From Adenanthera pavonina (Eukaryota; Streptophyta; Magnoliopsida; Fabales; Fabaceae), in the NCBI GenBank assembly GCA_026686845.1, contig JAIVEN010000004.1, positions 12,370,827 to 12,434,826 of the forward strand: a stretch of 64,000 bases of DNA. Direction: 5' to 3'. The position numbers were made by a program, and so were the translations under genes. Shown piece by piece: positions 36,587-49,139 of the stretch (position 1 is the first letter of the stretch; the number at the start of each line of letters is the position of its first letter). The notes under the pieces were generated by a model. That model was not told where the DNA came from. It worked only from the letters and a program-made list of their open reading frames with translations, and did no database searches.

Positions 36587-38752
36587 TCATTTCTTCTTGG
36601 ACATGGTCTTCTTGCTGTAGGATTTCCCTTTTCCTTTACCAGATTGCTCAGCAGCAGGCTTTCCAGTTTGCCCAGACTTCTCCCCCTTTTTGACATCATC
36701 AGGAAGGCCAACAAAATCAGCCGGAGGAGGGATCTGAGAGACAGGAATAGCACGAAGGGGCACAGGAGCAAAAGGGATTTTGGGTTCAGCTGGGGGCTCA
36801 GTGCTTGTTTCCTCGTCAGAGATTTCCAGCAGCTCCTGCATTGCCTGTCTGGAAAGAGCTAGTTGAGCTCTTTGTTCCTCTGTAAGACCATAGGCAGCTA
36901 GAGAAGAGGAAGCTGGTTTAGCAGGAGGAAACATTTCTTCCAGTCTTTTCCTCTGAGCTTCCAGTAGTGCATTGTGAGCAATGGCAATATAGTCAAGAAC
37001 AGGTACAAGGCTCCTTTCTTCAGTGCTCACATCTTCTTGCATAGAGGAGCTTGAAATGGCTGCAACTAGTCTTTCAACTTGTTCAGATTCTTGAGTTGAC
37101 ATAATTGATTCCTGAGCATCTTCTTGCATGGGCTCATGAGGGCTTGTATCTTGTAGTCCTTCTTCTCCCAATCCATAGTCCTAGGGTGGACCAGGACTTG
37201 ATGTTCTCATTGCACCAGCACCATCTATCTCATCATCATCATGGTCAGAGGAGGCAATCTCGAAGGGGCTTGGAGGCACAGGGGATGGAGACAGAGTAGG
37301 CTCAGGGACACCAGGCTAAGGTGGAGCTGAAGTGGTAGGAATTGCATTTCTTATCTCTTCATAGGCATCAGCCACCACCTTCATATTTACAGCCAACTGA
37401 TGGATCTGATCTTGTAGATGAGCAAATTTAGCATTTTGCTCATCTCTTATGCTGAGAATGAGTGTTGACAGACTGTCAAACAACTCAGTGACCTTTGTTG
37501 GCTTGGCCCGTGAGGAGGGAGTGGAAGGAGGGTGAGTAGGGTTGGAGGGAGATGGGATTGGCTGAGAAGGCTGAGGTACAGATTTGCCAAGGGCCTCGGA
37601 AGTTCCTTCTTGTTGGAGGGATGCATCAGTAACAAAGAACAAGTCTTCAGATTTCCCTGCTCCCTTTCCAACCCATCGTCCTTCATCTCTTTCAATGCCC
37701 ATCCTTTGTAGTTCCTCCTCTTTGAATGCCTCATTAAGTTTCCCTTTCCCCTTTTTAATGTGTTGAATTCTTGCATGCTGCAGGATTCTTGAAATAATTG
37801 CGGTATAGGGAAGTGTGGAATCCTTCCTCTGATCCCTTGCCTTTATCATTCTCTGGAGAATGATATGACCCATGTTAATCAGCTTCCCACGTATGATAGC
37901 AGTCATCACATGAGCCTCTGCCCTTGTTATCAAATTGAAGCTGCCACCCTTGTTGAATATGATTCTGGACACTATATAGTGCAGGATCTTGACTTGTACA
38001 CTTAGGTCTGTGGGCTTCAACAGATTTATTGTTGGCCTATTTTCCCTTCTCCTGAATAAGGTGTCCAAGATGGTGCTCTCTTTGTAGTTCAGAAAGGATC
38101 CACCTTATTCATCAGCTGTGCTTGCCTTATCCATATATCTAGAGGCTGTGATGTCAATTTTCAGCCCATCTTGTCCTGGGATTTCCAGCACTTCATTGAT
38201 TGTTTCATCAGCAAGCCAGATGGTCCTTGATCTTAAAGTGACCTCCCATTTCTTTTTCTTGCTGTTATATTGAAGAGAGGCATACCAAGTTTTCACTACT
38301 TCATCATCATATTTTTCAGCAATTTCCAACAGGTTTTTGTATCTTATCAACCATAATGCAGCATCAAAGTTGTTGGATATCAAAAATTTCTCCATATTTA
38401 CACAATGAGGCTTGATTACCTTTTTGCTGGAAAACTTGGCAGAAAACTCTTCTTGAATCTCAGGAGTGCTCCAGAGTGGCAGTGTAGTAAGTTTAAATTC
38501 TCCAGATTGTGTAGAAGAGGAGGAAGCCACAGTAGCAGTATCAGCCGAAGGGACCGCAGTTTTTGATGAGGAAGGTCCAGTTTTCTGTGAATCTGCCTTG
38601 GATGATGATTTCTGGCGTTTAAAAGGGGTAGCTTTACTGGGTTCGGCCTTTCTCTTGGATTTCTCTCCTTCCTTTGTAGCATATTGAGATTTGACCGTTC
38701 TTTTTGGCCGAGTTCCAGCTTGTCCTGTTCCAGGGATCTTTACTCTCGCCAT
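36587..38752 (-). pseudogene. Env-position ORF of copia element 2, three in-frame stops
   Basis: This is the same product as 2593-4755: one frame of 722 codons from ATG 38752 with stops at 38105-38107, 37316-37318 and 37181-37183. Element 1 has sense codons (Glu, Gln and Leu) at all three. The N-terminus is MARVKIPGTGQAGTRPKR and the globular region includes HYIVSRIIFNKGGSFNLITR. The C-terminal tail KSYSKKTMSKKK is strongly basic. The serine codon that is TGA in element 1 is intact here, so the two copies were inactivated independently. No membrane span is seen. Confidence 0.82.
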
Positions 38753-39747
38753 TTTTCAGTGGAATGATACAGAATGAGGTTAAGGAAAGGTTTATGGGAT
38801 GCGAATGGAAGTTTAAGCAGTGAAGAATGACGGTTTTTGGACAGGAGTTAAGAGGATTAAAGAGAGAATCAGAACAGATTTAGGGAGGTTACAAATAGGG
38901 TTGCGTCTGTTCTGAGGAAAACCGTTGCATTTAACGTGTGTAACCGTCTGACAGACAAATTTTGAGGGGTCAAAATTTGAATTTCGGGCAGTTACAAGTT
39001 AAACCATTCAGTACAGCTTACTGACAGACGAATTTTCATCTTGAAAGTTCATCTGGCAGTGGCTTGAAACAAGCAATACAAGCATAACAAACGAATTTTG
39101 TTCCACAAAAGTTCGAATGTTGAAAAGAAAAAGGCAGACAACAATCAAACTATCAATCAACAGACGAATTAAACATGCAGAGCTGCATCTTTCAATAATT
39201 CAACATGAAGGACATGATTCATCAGATGAATTTTGAACTGAAAATTCGAATTTTTCAACTTTGTAAAGATTGTCCAACATTCGTATGTTAAGAAGTAATA
39301 ATTTATGTAGCAGTGCTGGACAAACAAAACTTTAAAATTTCTGATTTTGAAAATTCAAACTTTCAAGTTTCAACAGACGAATTTCAAGGCATTACTGAGA
39401 ACTGTTCCAAGGCATAACAGGCCAAAGTTCGTCTGTTAGTGAACTGAAATTCGAATGTTGACCATATTGACCATGTCAAAAGCACATTTTATGAAGCAAA
39501 ATACGTCTAGCACACATTAAAATGCGAATTTCATCTTTAAAAACTTACAGAATGGATCCAAAACTTAGAATTTACATCATTTACTCCATTTTCTGGTTGT
39601 TCCATTCTGACGTGCTCCAATCTTCAAGTTTATTGCCATTGATTTTCACAAGGAGCACCTGCACCTCAAATTAAACATACTCCGATGCTCAAGTTAGAAT
39701 TGATTCTAATATTGAAAATTCTAAAGACAGAATTGCACAGAAATATC
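38753..39747. repeat. Repeat-rich spacer between pol and env-position ORF, element 2
   Basis: It corresponds to 4756-5742 with the same CAGACGAATTTT and TTCGTCTG boxes (near 39025, 39373, 39427). Several are degraded, for example CATCTGGCAG near 39049 where element 1 has CGTCTGACAG. Confidence 0.75.
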
Positions 39748-42700
39748 TTACAGTTCATTGGGGTTTATCATTCCCAATTCTCTCCTTATTTTACAAAGCA
39801 TGTCTTCTGGCAGAGGTTTTGTGAGTATATCAGCAACTTGATCCTCTGTTGGGATGTACTCCAATCTGACTTCTCCTTTCAGAACGTGATCTCTTATGAA
39901 GTGGTGCCTAACTTCAATATGCTTCGTCCTTGAATGCATGATAGGATTCTTGGTGATATTTATAGCACTTTGGTTGTCACACATGATTGGTATCTCTTTT
40001 ATTTTAACCTCAAGATCTTCAAGCTGCTGTTTCATCCAGATGACTTGGGCACAACAGCTTCCAGCTGCAACATACTCAGCTTCTGCAGTAGATAAGGCCA
40101 CACTGTTTTGCTTTTTGCTGAACCATGAAACTAGGGATCCTCCAGGGAACTGACAGGTTCCACTTGTGCTTTTTCTGTCAGTTTTAGATCCTGCAAAATC
40201 AGCATCAGTGTATCCTTTGAGGTCTTCTCCATTGCCTTTTGGATACCAAAGACCCATCTGTGATGTTCCAATAAGATATCTAAAAATTCTTTTCACAGCT
40301 GTTGCATGGGATTCTTTGGGGCATGATTGGAACCTTGCACACATGCAGACACTGAACATAATGTCAGGTCTGCTGGCAGTTAAGTACAGCAGGGATCCAA
40401 TCATTTTTCTGTACTGAGTAATGTCAAACATCTTCCCATTCTCATCCATATCCAGTTTGGTTGCAGTAGCCATAGGTGTTCCCACTGGCTTGGCATTCTC
40501 CATTCCAAACTTCTTTAGCAGCTCCTTTAGATACTTGGATTGACTAAGAAAGATACAATCACCTTGCTATTTAATTTGCAATCCTAGGAAGAAGTTGAGT
40601 TCACCCATCATAGACATCTCGAATTCTCCCTGCATTAACTTAGAAAATTTCTTGCAAAGAGCCTCATTAGTAGCACCAAAAATAATATCATCAACATAAA
40701 TTTGAACAATTAGTAAGTCTTTATTTTCTTTCTTAGTAAATAAGGTTGTGTCAACTTTGCCTCTGTTAAACCCTTTTTCAGTCAGAAAATTGCTCAGTCT
40801 CTCATACCATGCTCTAGGGGCCTGCTTTAAACCATAAAGAGCTTTCTTCAATTTATAAACATGGTTCGGTTTTGTAGAATCCTCAAAACCTAGAGGTTGA
40901 TCTACATAAACTTCTTTCATGATATATCCATTCAGAAAGGCACTTTTTACATCCATTTGATATAATAAAAAATTTTTCATCCATGCATATGCTAGCAGTA
41001 TTCTTATAGCCTCTAGTCTAGCTACTGGTGCAAAGGTTTCTTCAAAATCAATACCTTCTTCCTGATTATACCCTTTAGCAACCAGTCTCGCTTTATTTCT
41101 GATTATTGTACCAGATTCATCAAGTTTGTTTCTGAAGACCCATTTAGTTCCAATAACAGAATGATTTTTGGGTCTGGGCACTAGATCCCAAACTTGATTT
41201 CTTTCAAATTGATTTAATTCATCTTGCATAGCCATAATCCAATATTCATCAGTTAAGGCTTCTTCAGCGCATTTGGGTTCAATTTCAGAAATGAAAGCAC
41301 AGTTGAGCATTTGTTCCCTTAACTGTTTTCTGGTTTTGACTTTCTCTTGAACATTTCCTATTACTTGATCAACAGGGTGATTCCTTTGATATCTCCAAGC
41401 TCTAGGGAGTTCTTGAGTTGTTTCTTCATTATTTTCTTCATCAAACTCTTGCTCCTGGACATCTTCCTCTGTGTCAACAGATTCAGATATCTTTGGAGGT
41501 TCAGTTTTACTTTTGTCAGAAAATCCCAGTTTTTCAAATTTGATAGTAAGATCATCCTCATGTTTTGAAACAGCTTCATTTTCAATGAAAACCACATGCA
41601 CTGATTCTTCTATTATATTTGATCTTTTATTATACACCCTATAAGCCTTACTCCTACTTGAATAGCCCAAAAATATACCTTCATTGGATTTGGCATCAAA
41701 CTTACCCAGATTTTCTTTCCCATTGTTGTGAATGAAGCATTTGCACCCGAACACATGGAGGTGTGACATATTTGGCTTTCTTCCCTTGTACAGCTCATAA
41801 GGAGTCTTCCCAAGGATTGGTCTGATGTAGGCTCTGTTTATGATGTAACTTGCTGTATTCACTGCATCAGCCCAGAATACTTGAGAGAGTTCTTTCTCAT
41901 TCAGCATAGCTCTAGCCATCTCTCCAATGGTTGTGTTCTTCCTTTCCACCACTCCATTTTGTTGAGGAGTTCTTGGTGCTGAGAAGTTGTGGTCAATCCC
42001 ATGCTCATTGCAGTACTCCAGGAAGTATGCATTTTCAAATTCTCCTCCATGGTCTGACCTGATAGACACAATAGAAATACCTTTCTCATTTTGCACTTTC
42101 TTAGCTAAGGTTACAAATGCATCAAAGGTATCACTTTTAGAGGAAAGAAACAATGTCCAAGTGAATCTAGAATAATCATCTACAATTACAAGCACATACA
42201 GATTACCACCAAGACTTTTCACCCTGGATGGTCCAATTAAGTCCATATGCAACAATTCAAGTGGTCTTGTTGTGGTAACTACATTTTTAGATTTGAAGGA
42301 TGATTTAGTTTGTTTTCCTCTTAGGCATGCATCACATTCTTTATCCTTTTCAAAAGATATTTTAGGAAGACCAGTTACTAGCTCATTTTTAATCAGTTTA
42401 GACAATTGATTCATGTTAACATGAGCTAATCTCCTATGCCATAGCCAACTATCATTATCCTGACTAATTAAACATACAGAGTCCAAGGGAGGAAGTTCAT
42501 CAAGGTCAATAGTATAACAGTTACCATCCCTTTGAGCTTTGAGGATTACTTTGCGATCACTTTTTCTGATGACCAGGCAAAACTTTGAGTCAAACAGCTT
42601 CCAGTTTCCTTTGTCACAAGTCTAACTCACGCTTAGTAAGTTGTGGTTGAGGCCAATCACAAACAGCACCTCTTCAATGGATGTTTCTGGATTTTTGCTC

Positions 42701-42870
42701 ACAATTCCAATACCAATGATTTTGCCATATTGGTCACCTCCAAAGGTCACCTTTCCTCCTTTCTTGTCTCTAAGGGTGATGAATTTCTCTTTATCACCAG
42801 TCATGTGGCTTGAGCAGGCACTGTCTATATACCATTTGTTGCTTTTCTTAGCTTTGAGACAGACCTGCAA
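39748..42870 (-). pseudogene. pol: Copia pol polyprotein, element 2, two in-frame stops
   Basis: One frame of 1,041 codons is interrupted by TAG at 42622-42624 (after NLLSVS, in the protease/pre-integrase link) and TAG at 40567-40569 (after FFLGLQIK, between RT and RNase H). Protease DSACSSHMTG, pre-integrase zinc motif, integrase D-D-E (HMDLIGP, RSDHGGEF, NGVVERKN), RT YVDD (codons 40686-40697) and RNase H TDADFAGS / STAEAEY / CDNQSA are all preserved. The integrase and RT segments are continuous over 639 residues and nearer to consensus than in element 1 (QQNGVVERK here, QQNRVVERK there). It lies in the -1 frame relative to gag. Confidence 0.93.
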
Positions 42871-42878
42871 AACAAAGT

Positions 42879-44646
42879 TTATGTTTTCCTTTTAGGTACC
42901 CAAACTTGCTTGGGTCCTTTTCGGTTAGTAGGTATTTCCCTAGATGCAGATGCAACTTTGGGAATCCATTCAACTTTCCTGCCAAGTCCATTTTTCTTCA
43001 AAACACACGAACTGGAAATATGTCCCTTTTTGTTACAGAAATTACAGGTAGTGAAAGGACTGCTAGATTGAGAAGTAGGAAGAAAACAATGCAGATAATA
43101 CTTTTGTCTAGCATGTCTTGGCTGATCATATGTTTCAATGTGAGGTGATGCATCATTTTTCTTTTTATTGTTCTCAGCATGCACAAATTGTCTCATATAT
43201 ACATTCTGATTTTTCTTTCTAATCTTTTCCTTGACAGCACATGGATCATAGCCAAGACCAGCTTTTCCTTGTGATATTCTTTGGCTCCCCATCAATGCAC
43301 ACAACATATCTTTACCTCTAGTGAGCCTAGACATGCTTTTAACCAAATAATCATTAGTTTGCTTAAGTTTGGTGCATGAAGTACAGCAAACAGATTCAGA
43401 AGAAGGTAAAGAGACAGTTTCAGAAACTATGCTTTGAGACTCCAGCTTACTTATCTTTTTCTTTGCCAATTTCAGTTCTTTAGCAACTTTAATGAATTCA
43501 TCATGAAGCTCATGAAATGCATCTAGTAATTCAGAGTAGGAAGGTTCAGATTCATATACCTCTTCTTCCTGATCACTGTTGTATGAGGGTGTGGCTTCTT
43601 CAGAAACAAGTGCCATCAGACAAATGTTGGCAATCTCATTCTCATCTTCTTCTTCCTCATCTGAGCTGTTGCCCCACAAAGATGAGATGTAGGCCTTCTT
43701 CTTCTTTCCTTTATCAGTAGCTTTCTTTTCCTTTTCTTGTTTCTTGATGAATTGGGGGCAGTCCCACTTTATGTGTCCCTGCTTCTTGCATTCATAGCAA
43801 GTCACAGGTTCTTTTGTCTCTTTCTTGCTTTCTCCAGCTGCTCCTTTCTTGAAGAATCTCTTGTTCTTCTTCTTGCTGTAGAATCTTCCAAATTTTCTAA
43901 CCATCATAGCCAGAGTTTCCTCATCCAGCTCATCTCCTTCATCAGATTCTTCTTCCTTTTCATCAGCAGCTTTGAGGGCAAGGCCTTTCTTCTTTCTGTC
44001 CAGCCCAGCTTCCTTGAGTGCTTTGATTTTTCCTTCATATTCCTCAAGGCTGCCGAAGAGAGCTGTGACAGAAGCCATTGATTCTCCTCTGGCTTCTTCT
44101 ATTACTGTCACCTTGGGCTGCCATTCCAGAGGGAGAGCTCTGAGTATTTTTCTTACTTTCTTAGACTGAGTGTATTCCTTTCCCAGGCTTTTGAGTTGAT
44201 TCACAATGAGGGTGAATCTCTTTTGCAGCTCCTTTACAGTCTCTCCTTCAGCCATTCTGAAGCTTTCATACTCCCCAATGCACGCGTTCAGTCTGTTCTC
44301 CCTGACTCCAGATGTTCCTTCATGTGCAATCTGCAGAGTATCCCATATTCCGTTTGCAGTGGTGCATTGCGAGACTCTATAGAATTCATCTTGATTTAGG
44401 GCGCTGACTAAATAGTGTTTTGCTTTGAAATTCAGTAGGACTTTCCTTCTGTCCTCATCATTCCATTCTGCTTCCAGCTTCTCTTTGTGTCCTCCATCTT
44501 CAGTTAGAGTCATTGGAACGAAATCTCCTTTTTCAATGACTGACCAGATGTCAAGATCAATTAATTGGAGGTAGATCTGCATTCTCATCTTCCAGTACCC
44601 ATAATGCCCTCCACTGAAGCCTGGTGGTCTCTCCAAAGCCAGCCAT
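42879..44646 (-). pseudogene. gag: Copia gag of element 2, frameshifted near the start by a 32-bp deletion
   Basis: The start codon equivalent to element 1 is ATG 44646 (MAGFGE). A 32-bp deletion just after it, between two CT-containing sites near 44631, shifts the frame. The remaining 585-codon frame (from 44636, no ATG there) contains the whole gag body: PPGFSGGHYGYWKMRM, the ALPLEWQPKVTVIEE region, zinc knuckle CYECKKQGHIKWDC (about residues 278-291), an acidic segment, a coiled-coil-like segment, and a second intact knuckle CNFCNKKGHISSSC (about 530-543). It shows the uninterrupted gag at the place where element 1 carries the solo LTR. Confidence 0.9.
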
Positions 44647-44687
44647 CATAATTCCCGGACTGTGAGTTCCTTTGTATGGGAATCCGG

Positions 44688-44699
44688 GCTCTGATACCA
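44688..44699 (-). promoter_or_regulatory. Primer binding site (initiator Met tRNA), element 2
   Basis: The minus strand reads TGGTATCAGAGC two bases after the ...CTAACA end of the 5' LTR. It is identical to the PBS of element 1 and to the extra PBS at 34440-34451. Confidence 0.95.
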
Positions 44700-44701
44700 C
44701 T

Positions 44702-46563
44702 TGTTAGCAGGGCTGACTTCCCAAGAGGGGGGTGAATTGGGAAGTTTGAGATTTTTCTGCACAAAATGAAGTAAGTGAAGATATCACAGTATAATGAAAA
44801 CAATGTGTAAAACAGAGCAAGGTGAAAAGTAAAGGAAAGGAGAAGAGAAGTCAGTGATTTATCCTGGTTCGGTCTATTTACTTGACCTACATCTAGTCCC
44901 CAAGACACCTCTTGAGATTTATCCACTATACAGCAAGAATTTCAGTGGGCTTCTTGCTAAAGCCGCAGTACATGAGTATGCTCTGTTTCTGAGCTCTCTC
45001 AAACTTTCCAAGCACTTTCACTATGTGCTTCCCAATCCCCTTGTGAATACCCCTCACAAGTAAATCTATCTCCCAGATGAAGAATAGATTGATTACAATG
45101 AAATAACTCTCTTGTAAAGAGTGGATATGAAAGTTTAAGTACAAGTTTAGAAGTTAAGAGGGTAAAAGCTTTTGAGAAGAAGATTCAGCAGGAATTCGGT
45201 ATATACAAGTTTGATTCGTTACCCACAACTTCAAATGATGTTGTATTTATAGATTTAGGTCTCAAATATACGTTAGAGACTAAATCTATCCGTTGGGGAA
45301 GTTATTCAACGGTTACTCTGAAAAACTATCCGTTTACCAACCGCATTTAATGTTTCTGAAATACTGAAATTCGAATTTTGGTTGGCCAACAGACGAATTT
45401 CGAAGGAACCGAAGATTAAAGCTTCCAACGTTACAGCACGAAGTTCGTCTGTTCATGAAGTGAAATTCGAATTTTGAAACTTACAAAACATTTTCACAAT
45501 GTGACATACGAATTTTCAAGAAGAAAGTTTTTCGGTTAAGTGTGAACAGTGTTTTCAATTTTTTACAGTGCCTTCGAAATTCGAATTTTGGATCCCCAAA
45601 ATTCGTCTGTCCATTGAACGTTTAAAGGGACACAGTAGATTAATTTCTTCGAAATTTGAATTTTGAAAGGGCGAAATTCGTCTGTCAGAGAAACTCTTTT
45701 CAGACTAATTTCATCATTCGAATGTTGCAAATTCTTATCATTCGTATGTCAATGTTTCATTTCAATAGACTCAAGAACTTAGCTTCTGAAATTCGAATTT
45801 CAATGTTCAAAGTTCGTCTGTCAGAGAGCAGTTTTGAATACTGAAATCACTCTTGATCTCATGTGAATTTTAACATAGTTTCAGACGAATTTCTTCCATT
45901 TTCTCAAGTTTTGTTTTGTTTGAAATTCGAATTTTGAAGACTCAAAGTTCGTCTGTTGCAAAGAAGCATCTTTCAGACTTATATGAAAATTCGAATGTTG
46001 GAAGTTCAAAATTTGTCTGTCAGAGAGCATTTATCAAACTCAATTTCATTTTAATTTCAGATGCACTTTATCATAGTTTCAGACGAATTTCTTTGGTTTT
46101 TACAAACTTCATTTTACCTGAAATTCGAATTTTGAAAGTGTGAAGTTCGTCTGTTAGCAAAAGCCCTCTTTTCAGACTAGATCAAAATTCGAATTTTGAA
46201 CAACCAAAATTCGTCTGACAGAGAGCCATCTCTTCAGACTTATTCAGTTTTAGCTCGAAATTCGAATTTTCAAAGGTAAAGTTCGAATTTCCAACTTGAT
46301 AGTTTAGCTTAAACTTTCAACCATCGTCTGTTTGTGGGTGTTTTTCAAATATTTGAAGATTTAACATAAAATCAAAGTTTGAAAACTTCTTTTCTTCAAA
46401 TCAAAATCTTTTACCCAGTCATAACAAAAACTAAGGATCCTACAAAAGATCTAACAGCAAGTACTCAGAAAATCTTCACTTGAACCAGCTTTGCTCTCCT
46501 TTGATATCTTCAATCCAAGCTCTTGAATGTTGGTTTGGAATCATCAAAACTCTTGTTTCAACA
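44702..46563 (-). repeat. 5' LTR of copia element 2
   Basis: This is a full-length 1,862-bp LTR with TG...CA ends, followed on the right by the target duplication TTCTT (46564-46568) and Ulp1-like coding sequence. Confidence 0.94.
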
Positions 46564-49139
46564 TTCTTTTGTATACAAGGAGCTTGTAAAGAAAATTTCA
46601 GAATATAAAAAAGTGGGTGTAGAGAGGGAAAAGTAAAGGAAAAAAGATTGTTGGAGGGTGCTTATACTTTTTAGTGGTATGTGATTTCATTTGACAAATT
46701 TGTGTCTTAGGTGTTATATAATATTTTTCTCACATCCTTGTTTTTAGTTATATGCTCACTTTCAGTCCATTTGCAACTATTTTTTATCCAGTATTTTCCC
46801 CTTGGTATAAATGAGGTGCCACAACCTTAATATGCATTGAAATATTAGGCTCATGAACGAGTTCAAAAGTATGTTGAGGATGAAAATGAGAGCTTCTATG
46901 GAATATTGAAAACATATGGCATCAACGAAGCAACCTCCTCCTTAGAGTTGCCACCCATGTCTGCATTCCATGATTTGGTAAGAGTGAATTATTATAATGT
47001 TTCACTTATATAATCCTTTATAAAATAACATCATTTTCATTATTGTATGAATTAAAACATATGTATGCTGTGGTCATGAGCTGTATGGGTAGACTTCTGA
47101 GGTAGATATTGAAGATGCAAGCAAGCAAAGATGATGCAGACAAGCATGAAGAAGGGGAAAAAGAGGATAATAAAGAAGAAAACCAAGTGGCTGATGAAGG
47201 GAAGTAGGAGAATGTAAGAGAAGACAAGGGAGAGGATGAAGAAGGAGAAAAAGAGGATGAAGGAGAAGAAAGAGAAGAGGACAAAGGAGAGAAAGGAGAG
47301 GATGAAGAACAAGAAAAGGAAGAGGAGGAAGAAAATATACAATTTCTGAGTAGTAGGAAAGGAGAGGATGGAGAAGAAGAGGGAGAGGAAGCAAGTAAAG
47401 ATTTGACATCGGTAAAAGATGGACGGAGAAGATCTCAAAGAAAAAAGAGAGCAATGAAGCGTTCTCCATCTATATATCAATCTCAATCATTTAAGCAAAC
47501 AAGAGGAAGGACAACTGCAAAAAACAATGAGATGAAAGAGGTGTTTTAATACTGCACAACAAATGGGAAAGAGTCAGTTAAGCAATTTTTATTTTGTAAA
47601 CTACAAAACTAAGTCTAAATGCCTAATTATGTGGTCATTGAATGATGTAATAGGGAAATTATGAATATTGATGGACTGATACTCACAAGAGCTGATTGTT
47701 TGTGTCTAGGTATAAGAAGATGGATAAAAGCACATGTGAGTACATTATCTAGAATTCTATTCTAGTTGGAAGTTGTTATCGCTATTTCTTACTTGAAAGA
47801 ATGTTTGTAGGTATTATCTATCATTGGAAGAATCTTGGTTCAAGATGAAAAGGAAGAACATAGAGTTGTGCACTATGTTGTGCAGCGCCACATTTTTCCC
47901 TCAGAGCTGATGGTAATGTTTTGCATTGAATATTTTTTCATTTTCCTAAATATTGTTCTTACATGATATCTAATATGCATTAATGTAAACTGATTTGAAT
48001 TATTCGTTATTTTGAAAATAGCAACAAATGACTAAGAGGCAATGGAAAACATAGAACTGACTTAAAATTTATAATGCCAGAATACGTAAGGCACAAATCA
48101 GGGGATTGTTAATTTATTTTTGCCCCAGTGTGTCACATACTACACTGATTTTACTATGTTGTGGAAATAAAGACAGCCACAATGTATCTTTTTGGATTCG
48201 CTGTATTCAAGGAAGTTGTTAGAGGACAAGACTTATAGGAGAAAGACTTCCAAAAATGATAACATAGTAACGTGCATCAACTTAATAAGCAATTCCGTGG
48301 TATGACTTAAAGCATCTAAAAATCATTTTTTCCATGTTAGTAATGTTTTAAATAATCTATGATTTTTTTTAATGTCGATATAAGCAACACATTTAAGACA
48401 TTGAAATTAGTGAAATCAGGTGTTCTTAGAAAGAATAATAGTTTGGAATTGAAATATCTATAAATGCATGCACAACCAAGTGACTAGAATCATTGATTAA
48501 TTTATTTATGCTTATTATGTTTATGCCTATCTGTGCTATTTTTGATTGAATGCTTGTAATTTTTTTAGTGATGAATGTGGAGTGATTGTTATATCATGGT
48601 TACAACATTGGATCAACACTCCAAAGAAAGAGTAGGGTGGTTACACTAGCCCTAAGTTAACAATGGTTAGTAGTTTTATCATGATTCTTGTTATTTATAC
48701 TAGTTAATTATCATTTGGCCTATAATAGAGTTTCATGGATATTATAATTTTTATTTGTGTAGGTGTAAGTAGATAATATGTGACGTGAGTTGGTGTATTG
48801 GTTGGTAAAACATCTGCGTAACTAACTGTGCAAACAAGTCTTGATCTCTATTTCAAAGTCCAAGGAACTCAAAAAGCGAAGACTGAAGGCATAAACAAGT
48901 TGTCAATATAGTTGTGTATTTTAGTTTGGTTGATGATTTTTTTATACAAAGTGCCAAAGTGGAATTACTTTTATGAATGGAAATACATGTAATAGTGAGT
49001 TAGTACTTTTGAATATGATGACCCTTTGGTATAAAAATTGAAAGTGGAATTTAATTTTTACCACTCATGTCAAACTATATGTATGGTTCTGTATAACTCT
49101 TTTTAGCTATGTAGGGTTATAATGAAAGTTCAAAATCCC

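Larger units (their letters stand above)
34350..46563 (-). mobile_element. Ty1/copia Sirevirus-type retrotransposon, element 2, with extra partial second copy
   Basis: The minus-strand order is 5' LTR (44702-46563), PBS, gag, pol, spacer, env-position ORF, PPT, 3' LTR (34454-36315). Beyond the 3' LTR a further 104 bp follow (34350-34453): PBS, leader and the first gag codons of a second copy. TTCTT flanks the whole at 34345-34349 and 46564-46568. The two LTRs differ by only about five substitutions in 1,862 bp by eye, so insertion is recent. It belongs to the same family as element 1. Coding is broken by a 32-bp deletion in gag, two stops in pol and three in the env-position ORF. Confidence 0.93.
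33702..48894 (+). pseudogene. Ulp1-like cysteine peptidase gene of the MULE, interrupted by copia element 2
   Basis: The likely start is ATG 33702 (MVKQKGREIASKYFE), with a GT donor at 33747 and an AG acceptor at 33827-33828. The N-terminal block (ERVAKIGFATLLDIECF, then in another frame ELCEDVIKAFDLP...INRLFGLP, LYCLGNFLCPS and SGLRLGDTQYNW) resembles the plant-mobile N-terminal region of Ulp1-family transposon proteins. It is cut at 34349 and resumes at 46569 (VYKELVKKISEYKKVG, then GGCLYFLVV). An acidic stretch follows (about 47120-47400) and then a basic one. The peptidase part shows His at 48143-48145 (next codon TGA where Trp is usual), LDSLYSRKLLEDKTY with catalytic Asp at 48195-48197, and DECGVIVISW with Cys at 48576-48578. 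Several frameshifts and stops make it non-functional. Family members remove SUMO or related modifiers; the role in MULEs is unknown. Confidence 0.8.

Noticed and set aside
47018..47486. Minus-strand frames of 88-144 aa rich in Ser, Phe and Leu
   Set aside because: They are the complement of the Lys/Glu-rich acidic part of the Ulp1-like gene; composition alone keeps them open.
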